A DNA stretch of 64,000 bases from DATEPR01 sp963780635 (GCA_963780635.1 CAWACW010000012.1:620001-684000), one strand, 5' to 3'; numbered from the stretch's first letter, positions 51,859 to 60,320 are shown. Numbers and translations: made by a program. Notes: generated from the sequence alone by a model not told the origin.

Positions 51859-53109
51859 ATGGCCCGGACGCGACTGTTGATGGACGTCGCGCCGCTGAAG
51901 TCCTCGCCCGCGTTCCGCCGCCTGTGGGCCGGTTCCGCGTTGTCACAGCTGGGCAGCCAGATGACCAGCTTCGCCGTCGCACTGCAGGTGTTCACGCTGA
52001 CGCACTCGTCTGCCGCGGTCGGTGTCGTCGGCCTGGCGATCGCGGTCCCGGCCCTCACGTTGGGCCTGCTCGGCGGCACGATCGTGGACGCGGTGGATCG
52101 CCGCAAACTGGTGCTGGTCGGCAGCAGCCTGGCCGCGTGCGTGTCCGCGCTGTTCGCCATCCAGGCATTCCTCGGGCTCGACCGGCTGTGGCTGCTGTAT
52201 GTGCTGGTCGCGGTGCTGGCCACGCTGTCCGCGGTGAACGGCCCCGCGCGGCGCACGTTCATGCCGCGGCTGCTGCCCGCCGGACAGGTGCCCTCGGGTG
52301 CCGCGCTGACCATGTTCGGGATGCACATCGCGGTGATCGGCGGTCCCGCGCTGGCCGGGGTCGTCACGGCGGCTTTCGGGCTCAAGGTCTGCTACGTGAT
52401 CGACGTGCTGAGCTTCGGCGCCTCGCTGTACGGCGTCGGCAAGCTGCCCGCGATGCCACCGGCCCAGGGGCAGGCCCGGCCCGGCCTGCGCGCGCTCGCC
52501 GATTCGCTGGGTTTCATCAAGCGCAGCAAGGTGTTGACCGGCGCGCTGCTGGCCGACCTGAGCGCGACGACGCTCGGGATGCCGATCGCGTTGCTGCCTG
52601 CCATCAACGCGGACCACTTCGGTGGGGCCGCGCAGACACTCGGCCTGCTCACGGCGGCACCGTCGGTAGGAGGCGTGCTCGGGATGGCCCTGTCCGGCCC
52701 GGTCGGCCACGTCTCCCGGCAGGGCCGCGCGATGCTGCTCGCCGGTGCCGTGTGGGGAGCGGGGATCGCGGGATTCGGCCTGGCGCGGGCGTTCTGGCTC
52801 GCGTTGCTGCTGCTCGCGATCGCCGGTGCGGCGGACTCGGTCAGCGTGGTGTTCCGCACCACGATGATCCAGCTCGGGGCGCCGGACGAGCAGCGCGGCC
52901 GGGTCAGCGCGGCCGAGTACGTGGTCGGCGTGGGGTGCCCGCAGTTGGGCAGCTTCCGGGCCGGTGTCGTCGGCTCGCTGACCACGCCCACGATCAGCGC
53001 CGTCAGCGGTGGTCTCGCCGCCATGGCCGGCGCGGCCGTGATCGGCATCGCGCTGCCCGGGTTCTCCCACTACCGCGCCGCGAGGACGCGGGAGCCCGCC
53101 GTGACTTGA
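51859..53109 (+). CDS. MFS transporter, MFS_3/EntS-like
   Basis: This 416-residue membrane protein has about 12 hydrophobic segments and the pattern of the EntS/MFS_3 group: FRRLWAGSALSQLGSQMTSF in helix 1, LLGGTIVDAVDRRKLVLVGS after helix 2, then FRTTMIQLGAPDEQRGRVSA in the loop of the second half. Such proteins export siderophores, macrolides or other small molecules. The ATG at 51859 begins with a short cytoplasmic segment. Its stop codon overlaps the -35 element of the next gene's promoter, so the NAD(P)-binding protein downstream has its own control. Confidence 0.87.
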   Translation: MARTRLLMDVAPLKSSPAFRRLWAGSALSQLGSQMTSFAVALQVFTLTHSSAAVGVVGLAIAVPALTLGLLGGTIVDAVDRRKLVLVGSSLAACVSALFAIQAFLGLDRLWLLYVLVAVLATLSAVNGPARRTFMPRLLPAGQVPSGAALTMFGMHIAVIGGPALAGVVTAAFGLKVCYVIDVLSFGASLYGVGKLPAMPPAQGQARPGLRALADSLGFIKRSKVLTGALLADLSATTLGMPIALLPAINADHFGGAAQTLGLLTAAPSVGGVLGMALSGPVGHVSRQGRAMLLAGAVWGAGIAGFGLARAFWLALLLLAIAGAADSVSVVFRTTMIQLGAPDEQRGRVSAAEYVVGVGCPQLGSFRAGVVGSLTTPTISAVSGGLAAMAGAAVIGIALPGFSHYRAARTREPAVT

Positions 53110-53136
53110 CCTCACCTTTGGTCGAGGTCCTAGCGT
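53106..53136 (+). promoter_or_regulatory. SoxR/MerR-type promoter
   Basis: TTGACC (53106-53111) and TAGCGT (53131-53136) are separated by 19 bases, the overlong spacer typical of MerR-family activated promoters. Within it lies the inverted repeat GACCTC-N10-GAGGTC at 53108-53129, the same arm and spacing as Streptomyces SoxR boxes (GACCTCAAC-N4-GTTGAGGTC), with two inner mismatches. Transcription would start at or next to the ATG at 53144, giving a leaderless message. Confidence 0.75.
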
Positions 53137-53143
53137 GGTGGGC

Positions 53144-53971
53144 ATGATATTGGTGACGGGAGCCACGGGTCGGGTCGGCGGGCAGGCCGTCGCGCAGTTG
53201 GCGGCGGCGGGCGTGCCCGCTCGGGCGCTGGTCCGCAAGCCGGATGCGGTGCTACCGGCGGGGGTCGAGATGGCACACGGCGACCTCACCGATCCGGCCA
53301 CTGTGGACGCGGCCGCGGCGGGCGTTGACGCTGTCTTCCTGGTGTTCCCGACGTTGCGGGCCGACCATGCGGCGCCCGAGGTGGTCGCCGCGCTGGCGCG
53401 ACACGCCCGGCACATCGTGTACCTGTCCGCGAACGGGGCCCGGCCGGGCGACGGCATCCTCGGGTCGCACGCGCGGTTGGAGGAGTTGATCGAGGGCTCG
53501 GGCGCGGCGTGGACGTTCCTGCGGCCGGGCGGGTTCGCGGCGAACACACTGATGTGGGCCGACCAGATCCGCGCGGGTGACAGGGTGCGCTGGTTCCACG
53601 GTGCCGCAACCCGGTCGCTGATCCACGAGCACGACATCGCGGCCGTCGGTGTGCGGGCGCTGACCGAGACCGGTCACGCCGGTACCCGGCCGCATCTCAC
53701 CGGCCCTCAGCAGTTGACGCAGGTCCAGCAGGTGGCCGCGATCGGCGACGCCCTGGGCCGGTCACTGCGGTTCGAGCAGCTGACCGAGGGCGAGGCCCGG
53801 CAGCGCTTCTTCGCCGGCGCTCCCCCGTCGATGGCCGACGGCATCCTGTCCGCGCACGCCGAGATGGTGAGGCACCCCGAACCGGTGACCACCACCGTCG
53901 AGGACATCACCGGCAGCCCTGCCCTCACGTTCGCCGGCTGGGCCGCCGACCACGCGGCCGACTTCCGGTGA
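53144..53971 (+). CDS. NmrA-like NAD(P)-binding oxidoreductase, SoxR-type control
   Basis: This 275-residue atypical SDR is of the NmrA/quinone-reductase-2 group. LVTGATGRVGGQAVAQL is the cofactor motif, DAVFLVFPTLRAD and VYLSANGARP follow, and LRPGGFAANTLMW matches the substrate-site segment. Such enzymes act on quinones or sense NADP redox state. In S. coelicolor, SoxR controls genes of similar enzymes in response to redox-active antibiotics. The ATG at 53144 lies right at the predicted transcription start, so no ribosome site is needed. A GTG three codons upstream is less likely. No soxR gene is within the window. Confidence 0.85.
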   Translation: MILVTGATGRVGGQAVAQLAAAGVPARALVRKPDAVLPAGVEMAHGDLTDPATVDAAAAGVDAVFLVFPTLRADHAAPEVVAALARHARHIVYLSANGARPGDGILGSHARLEELIEGSGAAWTFLRPGGFAANTLMWADQIRAGDRVRWFHGAATRSLIHEHDIAAVGVRALTETGHAGTRPHLTGPQQLTQVQQVAAIGDALGRSLRFEQLTEGEARQRFFAGAPPSMADGILSAHAEMVRHPEPVTTTVEDITGSPALTFAGWAADHAADFR

Positions 53972-53995
53972 CGCCACAACAGAACCTGGCGTGGG

Positions 53996-55156
53996 CTACT
54001 CGTTCGTGATGAGGCTGGCCGGCACCTGCTGGTCGGTGTTCAGGTCGTCGAACAGCTGCGACGCCTTCGTGCGGTTCCACAGCAGCGAGCCGCCGGACGA
54101 GCCGCCGATCGGCACCGCAGTGGTCACCACGCCGCCGCTGGAGATGCCGCGCAGGTGCCAGGCCAGGCCGATGAGGTTCTGCAGGTGGTCGCCCTTGTCG
54201 ACGGTCAGCGCCTTCGGCAGGTCGGTGATCATCGGGAAGAAGTCGAACGGGTTGAGCAGCACACCGGGGCTGGCGATCTTGTCGGCCAGCGCGCCGATGA
54301 ACTGCCGCTGGTGCTCGGTGCGCGCGTAGTCGCTGGCGGCGAACGCGTGCCGGCTGCGGACGTAACCAAGAGCGTTGGTGCCGTTGAGCTTCTGGCAGCC
54401 CGCGGGCAGGTTGATACCGGCGTAGCTGTCCTTGTCCGCCTGCGGCAGGCACATGGTCACGCCACCGACGTCGTCCACGACGCTGGCGAAGCCGCCGAGG
54501 CCGATCTCGCCGTAGTGGTCGATGCGCAGGCCGGTGGCCTGCTCCACGGTCTGCACCAGCAGCGACGGGCCGCCGTAGGCGTAGGCCGCGTTGATCTTGG
54601 TCCGGCCGTGGCCGGGGATGCTGACCAGGGAGTCGCGCAACAGGCTGACCATCGTCGGCTTCGTGCTGTTGTCCGGCAGGTGCACCAGCATGATCGTGTC
54701 GGTGCGGCCGCCGGACACCGCCGAGGAGTCACCGGTGTGCAACTGGGCCGCCTGCTCGTCGGTCAGGCCCTGACGGGAATCCGACCCGACGATCAGCCAG
54801 TTGGTGCCCGCACCCTGCGCGGGCCGACCCGAGTAGTCCGACAGCGCGGCCACCCGGTCGAGCGACGAGTCGAGGTAGAACCACGTCGCGACGCTGCCGA
54901 CGACGAACAGCACGACGAGTACCGCGATGATCCGGCGCGCCAACCGCCAGCCCCGCCGCCGGGGCGGCATCGGCCGCCTGCCGCGGGGCGGGCCACCACC
55001 GGGACGCCTGGGCGGCGGGCCGTTGCGACGGTTCGGCGGCAGCGGCGGGCGACCCGGGTCCTCGGGCAGTACACGGGTGTACTGCTGCCGCGGGTTCACC
55101 GGTGGGCGATGCGGCTCGTAGTACTCGCCGCCGCCACCCTGCCAGCGATCCACCAT
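53996..55156 (-). CDS. LCP (LytR-CpsA-Psr) family cell-wall ligase
   Basis: This 386-residue protein has a Pro/Arg/Gly-rich cytoplasmic N-terminus of about 65 residues, one membrane helix (IIAVLVVLFVVGSVATWFY) and an extracytoplasmic LCP domain. Key parts are LIVGSDSRQGL, SGGRTDTIMLVHL, VSLLRDSLVSIPGHGRTKIN and ALGYVRSRHAF, which hold the conserved Arg and Asp residues for pyrophosphate-lipid binding. LCP enzymes attach wall polymers such as arabinogalactan or teichoic acids to peptidoglycan. I take ATG 55156 (MVDRWQGGGG) as the start. It stands alone, convergent with the NmrA-like gene. Confidence 0.9.
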   Translation of the reverse strand: MVDRWQGGGGEYYEPHRPPVNPRQQYTRVLPEDPGRPPLPPNRRNGPPPRRPGGGPPRGRRPMPPRRRGWRLARRIIAVLVVLFVVGSVATWFYLDSSLDRVAALSDYSGRPAQGAGTNWLIVGSDSRQGLTDEQAAQLHTGDSSAVSGGRTDTIMLVHLPDNSTKPTMVSLLRDSLVSIPGHGRTKINAAYAYGGPSLLVQTVEQATGLRIDHYGEIGLGGFASVVDDVGGVTMCLPQADKDSYAGINLPAGCQKLNGTNALGYVRSRHAFAASDYARTEHQRQFIGALADKIASPGVLLNPFDFFPMITDLPKALTVDKGDHLQNLIGLAWHLRGISSGGVVTTAVPIGGSSGGSLLWNRTKASQLFDDLNTDQQVPASLITNE

Positions 55157-55284
55157 GACCTGGCAACCTCCAGAACTCCGGCCTCGCGGTCGCACCCAGA
55201 GTAGGGGTACATGTGTTCGGACGTGCGGCCCCCGGGGAGGGTTGCCCGGATCGGGGTGTCCCAACCAACAATTGCTGTACATGG

Positions 55285-55299
55285 ACATAGTAGCTATGT
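55285..55299. promoter_or_regulatory. MarR-type operator palindrome
   Basis: The perfect palindrome ACATAG-TAG-CTATGT lies 13 bases before the MarR-like gene in a locally A/T-rich patch, extended by weaker TAC/GTA matches on both sides. It fits self-repression by the MarR-type regulator and overlaps the likely -10 region. Confidence 0.6.
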
Positions 55300-55311
55300 A
55301 CTGTAAATGTC

Positions 55312-55758
55312 ATGGCGGAACAACATCAGGTACCAGCGACGGGCCTGGTCTGGCGGCTGTCGACGCGCTGGCGATCGGCCATCGACAGGGCGATCGCGCC
55401 GCTCGGCCTCACCCACGCGCAGTACGCGGTGGTCGCACCACTGCTGAGCATGGAGCGGGCAGGCCGCCGGCCCAGCCAGCGGCAGCTGGCCGACGCCACC
55501 GGGCTCGAACCGCTCTACGTGTCCAAGCTCGCCAGGACCCTCGAACGGGCGGGCCTGATCCGGCGGGCCGACGACCCGGACGACAGCAGGGCCGTGCGGC
55601 TCTCGCTGACCGACCACGGTCGCGACGTCACCACGCGGGCCATGGCCAAAGTGGTGGCACTGCAGGACGAACTGCTCGCCCCGCTGGGCGGTGCGAGCAG
55701 CGAACGAACCAGGGACCTCGTCGCGTCCCTGCGGATCCTGATGGGAGAACAGTCATGA
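55312..55758 (+). CDS. MarR-family regulator
   Basis: This 148-residue winged-helix protein has the MarR pattern. GLTHAQYAVVAPLLSMERAG leads into the DNA-recognition helix QRQLADATGLEPLYVSKLA, and the wing contains RRADDPDDSRAVRLSLTDHG, with the typical DxRxxxxxLT form. It probably controls itself and the overlapping gene downstream from the palindrome at 55285. The ligand may be a phenolic compound or oxidant, which is typical for the family but not shown here. Confidence 0.88.
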   Translation: MAEQHQVPATGLVWRLSTRWRSAIDRAIAPLGLTHAQYAVVAPLLSMERAGRRPSQRQLADATGLEPLYVSKLARTLERAGLIRRADDPDDSRAVRLSLTDHGRDVTTRAMAKVVALQDELLAPLGGASSERTRDLVASLRILMGEQS

Positions 55759-56174
55759 CGACACCGACACTGAACGGGCAGCTCATCGGCCAGGCCGAAC
55801 GGTCCACCCGAGCGGTCCTGCAACGGCTACTGGCCGAGACCGACACGGACTTCACCGGCTGGGTGGTGCTGAACCTCCTGCACACCAACGCCGCCGGCCC
55901 CGGCACCCTCGTCGAGCAGGTGGCGGCGGGCCTGAGGATCACCGACAGCCAGGTCGACGAGGCGCTGACCGGGCTCGAAGCAGACGGACTGGTGTCCACA
56001 ACGGATGGTCGGGTCGTGCCGACACCAGCCGGAACGCAACGCTACCAGCGGATAGCCGACGGCATTGCCCAGATCGGCGAGCGACTCTACGGTGGGCTGC
56101 CCGCGGCCGACCTCGCGACGGCAGGCCGGATCCTGGCCGCCGTCACCGAACGCGCCGACGCCGAACTCGCCTGA
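55755..56174 (+). CDS. Second small winged-helix protein, MarR-like
   Basis: This 139-residue protein overlaps the MarR gene by ATGA. It shows a winged-helix plan: FTGWVVLNLLHTNAAGPGTL, then VAAGLRITDSQVDEALTGLE as recognition region and LVSTTDGRVVPTPAGTQRYQ as wing. The MarR DxR motif is absent. It may be a diverged MarR paralogue that forms a heterodimer with, or competes with, the upstream regulator. Its end is only four bases from the convergent arginyl-tRNA synthetase gene, so antisense interference between the two is possible. Confidence 0.75.
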   Translation: MTTPTLNGQLIGQAERSTRAVLQRLLAETDTDFTGWVVLNLLHTNAAGPGTLVEQVAAGLRITDSQVDEALTGLEADGLVSTTDGRVVPTPAGTQRYQRIADGIAQIGERLYGGLPAADLATAGRILAAVTERADAELA

Positions 56175-56178
56175 GCAC

Positions 56179-57921
56179 TCACATCCGCCCAGGAGCCTCG
56201 ATCCCCAGCAGCGACAACCCGAGCACCAGCACGCGGGATGTCAGCAACGCCAACGTCAACCGGGACGCGCGCACGTCGGCGGGTACGTCGGCGGCGAGGA
56301 TCGGGCACCGCTCGTAGAAGGCGGTGAACGCGGCGGCCGTGTCGTACAGGTACGCACACAGCTTGTGCGGCAGGTACGCCTCGGTCGCCGCGTCGATCGC
56401 GGCAGGCATGCGCACCAGGGCCAGTGCCAGCGCGCGCTCCGCCGGGTCGGTCAGGCAGACAGGCGTGCCGGGCTCGGGCGCCTCACCCGCGCGACGCAGG
56501 ACAGACTGGATCCGTGCGTTGGCGTACTGGAGGTAGACCGCGGTGTTGCCGTCCTTGGCCAGCATCTTCGACCACGTGAACACGTAGTCCTTCTCGCGGT
56601 CGCTGGACAGGTCCGCGTACTTGACCGCGCCGATGCCCACGGCGTGCGCCACGTCGGCCCGGGTCCGCTCGTCGAGTTCCGGGCGGTCCGCGATCGTCGC
56701 GGCGGCCTGGTCGACGGCCTCGGACAGCAGTTCCACGAGCTTGATCGCGCCGCCCGCCCTGGTGCGGATGGTCTTGCCGTCCTCGCCCAGGATCGAGCCG
56801 AAGTTGAGGTGCAGCGCCTGGTCGTCCCTGGTCAGGTAGCCGGCTTCGCGGCAGGTCGCGAACACCATCTGGAAGTGCTGCGACTGCGGCGTGCCGACCA
56901 CGTACAGCAGGTCGGTCGCGCCGCGCTCCCCCACCCAGTAGCGCACGGTCGCCAGATCGGTCACCGCGTAGCCGTAGCCACCGTCGCGCTTGCGCACGAT
57001 CAGCGGCAGCGGCTCGCCCTCGCGGTTGGTGAACCCGGGCGGGAACACGCAGACCGCGCCGTCGCTGATCGTGGTCAGGCCCTTGCGTTCCAGGTCGGCC
57101 ACGGTCTCGTCGAGCATCGGGTTGTAGAAGCTCTCGCCGTAGCGGTCGTCGTCGGTCAGCACCACGCCGAGCAGTTCGTAGACCTGCTGGAAATGCCGCG
57201 TCGACTCGGCCACGAGCTGCCGCCAGAGCGAGAGCGTGCGCTCGTCGCCGTGCTGCAGCGCGACCACCCGCTGCCGGGACCTGTCGGCGAACGCCGGATC
57301 GGCGTCGAACTTCTTGCGGGCCTCCTGATAGAAGCCGTTGAGGTCGGTGATGGTGTGTTCGCCGCCGCTGTCCCAGTCGGTGTCGACCAACTGCTCGATC
57401 AACATGCCGAACGGCGTGCCCCAGTCACCGAGGTGGTTGTGCGGAATGACCTCGTGCCCGACGAACCGCAGCAGCCGCAGGATCGCGTCGCCGATGATCG
57501 ACGAGCGCAGATGCCCGACGTGCATCTCCTTGGCGACGTTCGGGCTGCCGTAGTCGATCGCGAACCGGCGCGGCACGGCGGCCGTCGGCACGCCGAGCCT
57601 GCTGTCGCCGGTCAGACCGGCCAGTTGCGCGCTCAGCCATTCGCCACGCAGGGTGAAGTTGATGAAGCCCGGCCCGCTCACCTCGGGTGATTCGACGAGG
57701 TCGGCGGTGTCCAGCGCGGTCACGATCGCGTCGGCGACCTCACGCGGCGGCCTGCCCAGCCGCTTGGCCAGGCTCATCGCCGCGTTGCACTGGTAGTCCG
57801 CGCCCGGCCGCGCGGAGGGTCGGATCAGCGCGTCGGCCGGCGTGGCCTCGATGTCCAGCGCGGTTCGCAGCGCCTGCGCGACGCGCTCGCCGAGTTCGAG
57901 TCCGATGTCACCAGCCAGCAC
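56179..57921 (-). CDS. argS: Arginyl-tRNA synthetase, E. coli/eukaryote-like type
   Basis: This 580-residue class I synthetase charges tRNA-Arg. The N-terminal tRNA-binding Add1 domain covers about residues 1-110. AIDYGSPNVAKEMHVGHLRS contains the HIGH motif as HVGH (134-137). The segment GEDGKTIRTRAGGAIKL stands in the KMSKS region, as in E. coli ArgRS. The C-terminal anticodon domain ends with LLGIEAPGRM. Mycobacterial ArgRS has a different signature (SANPTGPIHIG and MSKR). The GTG at 57921 has AGGAGG upstream. It is not near lysA, hom or thrC, the usual neighbours in many actinomycetes, and may be a second copy. Confidence 0.9.
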   Translation of the reverse strand: MLAGDIGLELGERVAQALRTALDIEATPADALIRPSARPGADYQCNAAMSLAKRLGRPPREVADAIVTALDTADLVESPEVSGPGFINFTLRGEWLSAQLAGLTGDSRLGVPTAAVPRRFAIDYGSPNVAKEMHVGHLRSSIIGDAILRLLRFVGHEVIPHNHLGDWGTPFGMLIEQLVDTDWDSGGEHTITDLNGFYQEARKKFDADPAFADRSRQRVVALQHGDERTLSLWRQLVAESTRHFQQVYELLGVVLTDDDRYGESFYNPMLDETVADLERKGLTTISDGAVCVFPPGFTNREGEPLPLIVRKRDGGYGYAVTDLATVRYWVGERGATDLLYVVGTPQSQHFQMVFATCREAGYLTRDDQALHLNFGSILGEDGKTIRTRAGGAIKLVELLSEAVDQAAATIADRPELDERTRADVAHAVGIGAVKYADLSSDREKDYVFTWSKMLAKDGNTAVYLQYANARIQSVLRRAGEAPEPGTPVCLTDPAERALALALVRMPAAIDAATEAYLPHKLCAYLYDTAAAFTAFYERCPILAADVPADVRASRLTLALLTSRVLVLGLSLLGIEAPGRM

Positions 57922-58011
57922 CCGAGCCGACCTCCTTCACTCATGTCCGATACCTGGTGGCGCGTCCAGTAACCCTCATCGGGTAATCCGGCATGGTTAC
58001 CGGACACACCA

Positions 58012-58965
58012 CTAGAGTGTCGCAGGTCGCCGCTGTGCGACGGCGAGGCGCACCTCCCCGTCGATCAGGTCCGCGTTGATCGCCGCGCCGGCCGCCGACC
58101 CGGCTGCCGCCGCGGCGAGCACCTGGGCGAACATGTCGGTCACGTTCCCGGCGACCCACACGCCCGGCACCGCGGTCTGCCCGTTCGGCTCGGCCGCCAC
58201 GTGCTCGCCGATACCGGCCGGGTGGCCGGTCACGTCGAGACCGAGCGTGCGGAAAAAGTCCGCCCTGGCAACCGGCCGTGGTGCCACGACGAGCGCATCG
58301 AGTTCGACGACCTCGCCGGACGCCAGCCGCGCCCCGGCCAGCCGGTCGTCACCCACCACGAGCGACGCGACCTCGCCGGACACGACCGTGATGTCACGGG
58401 CGGCCAGGGCGTCGGCGTCTTCGCCGGTGAGTTCGGGGCCGGTGTGCGTGAGGAGCGTGACCTGGTCGGACAACTGGCGGAACAACTGCGCCTGATGCAC
58501 GCCGATCGGGCCGGTGGCAAGGATTCCGATGCGCCGATCGCGCACCTCCCAGCCGTGGCAGTACGGGCAGTGCAGCACGTCCCGCCCCCACCGCTCGGCG
58601 ATGCCAGGGACGTCGGGCAGTTCGTCCGTCAGACCAGTGGTGACCAATAGCCGCTGGGCACGCACTGCTTCGCCATCGGCAAGCCGGACGTCGAACCCGC
58701 CGGCCACAGTTGTCGCCGCCATCACGGTCCCGTCGATGACGTCAGCTCCGTAGCCGCGGACCTCGGTGCGGGCGATGGCCAGGAAATCCTCCGGGGGTGT
58801 GCCATCGCGGGTCAGGAAGGCGTGGATGTGCGCGGCTGGGGCGTTTCGCGGGCGGCCCGCGTCGACCACCAGCACCGTGCGCCGGGACCTGGCCAGCATC
58901 AGCGCGCCACTGAGCCCGGCCGGACCTCCGCCGACCACCACGACGTCGTATTCGTCTCGTGCCAT
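58012..58965 (-). CDS. Thioredoxin-reductase-like FAD enzyme with CPYC
   Basis: This 317-residue flavoprotein has VVVVGGGPAGLSGALMLARS at the N-terminus (FAD), the redox-active pair in LHCPYCHGWE (Cys133, Cys136), and WVAGNVTDMF at the end. The CPYC pair and short nucleotide-binding domain resemble actinobacterial thioredoxin-reductase-like enzymes, including the oxidases that form disulfides in natural products such as holomycin or gliotoxin. No such cluster is near. ATG 58965 is the family start. It is divergent from the XRE-cupin regulator at 59030, so that regulator probably controls it. Confidence 0.85.
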   Translation of the reverse strand: MARDEYDVVVVGGGPAGLSGALMLARSRRTVLVVDAGRPRNAPAAHIHAFLTRDGTPPEDFLAIARTEVRGYGADVIDGTVMAATTVAGGFDVRLADGEAVRAQRLLVTTGLTDELPDVPGIAERWGRDVLHCPYCHGWEVRDRRIGILATGPIGVHQAQLFRQLSDQVTLLTHTGPELTGEDADALAARDITVVSGEVASLVVGDDRLAGARLASGEVVELDALVVAPRPVARADFFRTLGLDVTGHPAGIGEHVAAEPNGQTAVPGVWVAGNVTDMFAQVLAAAAAGSAAGAAINADLIDGEVRLAVAQRRPATL

Positions 58966-58990
58966 GCCGCCACCGTGCGCCAAGCTTCGC

Positions 58991-59023
58991 GGATTTGACA
59001 AATCCTGTTGCCGATCCTGCAAT
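58991..59023 (+). promoter_or_regulatory. Operator and promoter of the XRE-cupin gene
   Basis: GGATTTGACAAATCC at 58991-59005 is a perfect 15-base palindrome around a central A. It contains the -35 element TTGACA (58995-59000), which is 17 bases from TGCAAT (59018-59023). Transcription would start at about 59030, exactly at the GTG start, so the message is probably leaderless. An operator on the -35 suggests self-repression and control of the divergent flavoenzyme. Confidence 0.65.
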
Positions 59024-59029
59024 AACGAG

Positions 59030-59632
59030 GTGGCTGACGACCTGGAAACGGTGCTCGACGCTGTCGGTCCTCGGCTGCGGGAACTGCGGCGACAGCGCGG
59101 CAGCACACTCGCGGCGCTGGCGACCGAGACCGGTATCTCGGTGAGTACGCTGTCCCGGTTGGAGTCGGGTCTGCGGCGGCCGAGCCTGGAGTTGCTGCTG
59201 CCGTTGGCACAGGCCTACCACGTGCCACTGGACGAACTGGTCGGCGCGCCATCGATCGGCGATCCGCGGATCCACGGCAAGCCAGTCACCAGGGATGGCA
59301 TGACGATCGTGCCGCTGAGCGGGCAGCCGGGCGGTCTGCAGGCGTTCAAGCTGCTCCTGCCTGCCGGCTCGGATCGGCAGGAACCGGACCTGCGCACCCA
59401 CGAGGGCTACGAGTGGCTCTACGTGCTCAGCGGCCGGTTGCGGCTGGTACTCGGCGAGCACGACGTGGTGCTGCGGGCAGGCGAGGCGGCCGAGTTCGGC
59501 ACGCGCCTTCCGCACTGGTTCGGCCGGGTCGACGCGCGAGCCGTCGAGTGGCTCAGCTTGTTCGGACCGCAGGGCGAGCGGATGCACGTCCGAGCCCGCC
59601 CGGCTGATCCCACCGAACGTCGCCACCGCTGA
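59030..59632 (+). CDS. XRE-family regulator with cupin domain
   Basis: This 200-residue protein has an N-terminal helix-turn-helix (RLRELRRQRGSTLAALATET, then SVSTLSRLESGLRRPSLELL) and a C-terminal cupin (LRTHEGYEWLYVLSGRLRLV, then LRAGEAAEFGTRLPHWFG). Such regulators sense small molecules through the cupin pocket. The GTG at 59030 coincides with the predicted transcription start. It is divergent from the thioredoxin-reductase-like gene, with the palindrome between them; this two-gene arrangement recurs in actinomycetes. Confidence 0.87.
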   Translation: MADDLETVLDAVGPRLRELRRQRGSTLAALATETGISVSTLSRLESGLRRPSLELLLPLAQAYHVPLDELVGAPSIGDPRIHGKPVTRDGMTIVPLSGQPGGLQAFKLLLPAGSDRQEPDLRTHEGYEWLYVLSGRLRLVLGEHDVVLRAGEAAEFGTRLPHWFGRVDARAVEWLSLFGPQGERMHVRARPADPTERRHR

Positions 59633-59805
59633 CTGCCCAGGGGCAGGGGCACCCTCATGCTGTTCGCGACAGTCGTACCGAGTCCCATCACGTCCACCTG
59701 TCCCACGGCTGGCGAGCAGCGGCGCCCGCCACCGATCGTCCTCAGCAGAACGGCGTCGTGGAGCGCAGTGAAGCCTGCCGGCCAGTCAGCCCGCCACGAA
59801 ACAAC

Positions 59806-60320
59806 CACTCAGTGGTCATCTCGCCGCACGGCCACCCGACGCCCAGGTCACCATACGACCCACTCAGTGGTCATCTCGCCGCACGGCCACCCGACGCCCA
59901 GGTCACCATACGACCCACTCAATGGTCATCACGCCGGGCGCCCGCCCGACGATCATCTCGCCGCACGCCCACTCAGCAATCACCTCGCCAGGCGCCCACC
60001 CAGCGGCCGACTCGCCGCCCGCCCACGCAAAGATCATCTCGCCGTATGGCCACTGATCGGCCAGCTCGCCGCGAGCAACCCACTCAACGGCCGACTCGCC
60101 GCATGCCCGCCCCACCAATCCAACGACTCGAAACGACGCCTACTCAGCCAGTCGGCTATCGACGGCCAACTCGCGAGTCGACCACTCGACGACCGGCCCA
60201 CGCGGTGACAGTCCGCCATGAGATGACCGCACAGTGGCAAACCCACGGCGAGTCGACCGCCCAGCGGTCGACTCGCGACGACGTGCCCGTTCGACGGTCA
60301 CCTCACCGATGCCGGCACCA
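59806..60320 (-). repeat. 27-base periodic array with 9-residue reading on minus strand
   Basis: From about 59930 to 60096, tcgcc landmarks recur every 27 bases (59958, 59985, 60012, 60039, 60066). At the left, two near-perfect 55-base units (59806-59860, 59861-59915) follow. On the minus strand, 60118-59903 reads as successive 9-residue units such as GEMIFAWAG, GESAAGWAP and GEVIAEWAC, ending GVMTIEWVVW and a stop. Each 55-base unit repeats GEMTTEWVVW and the stop. A weaker 9-residue pattern continues in another frame up to about 60320, near the end of the NDH-2-like gene. It could be a decayed repeat-protein gene or a non-coding minisatellite. The rest of the 59633-60348 gap holds nothing else that I recognise. 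Confidence 0.75.

Noticed and set aside
59657..60208. Plus-strand protein of 183 codons in the repeat region
   Set aside because: It only translates the repeats, has no ribosome site and no family; the minus-strand reading is more regular.
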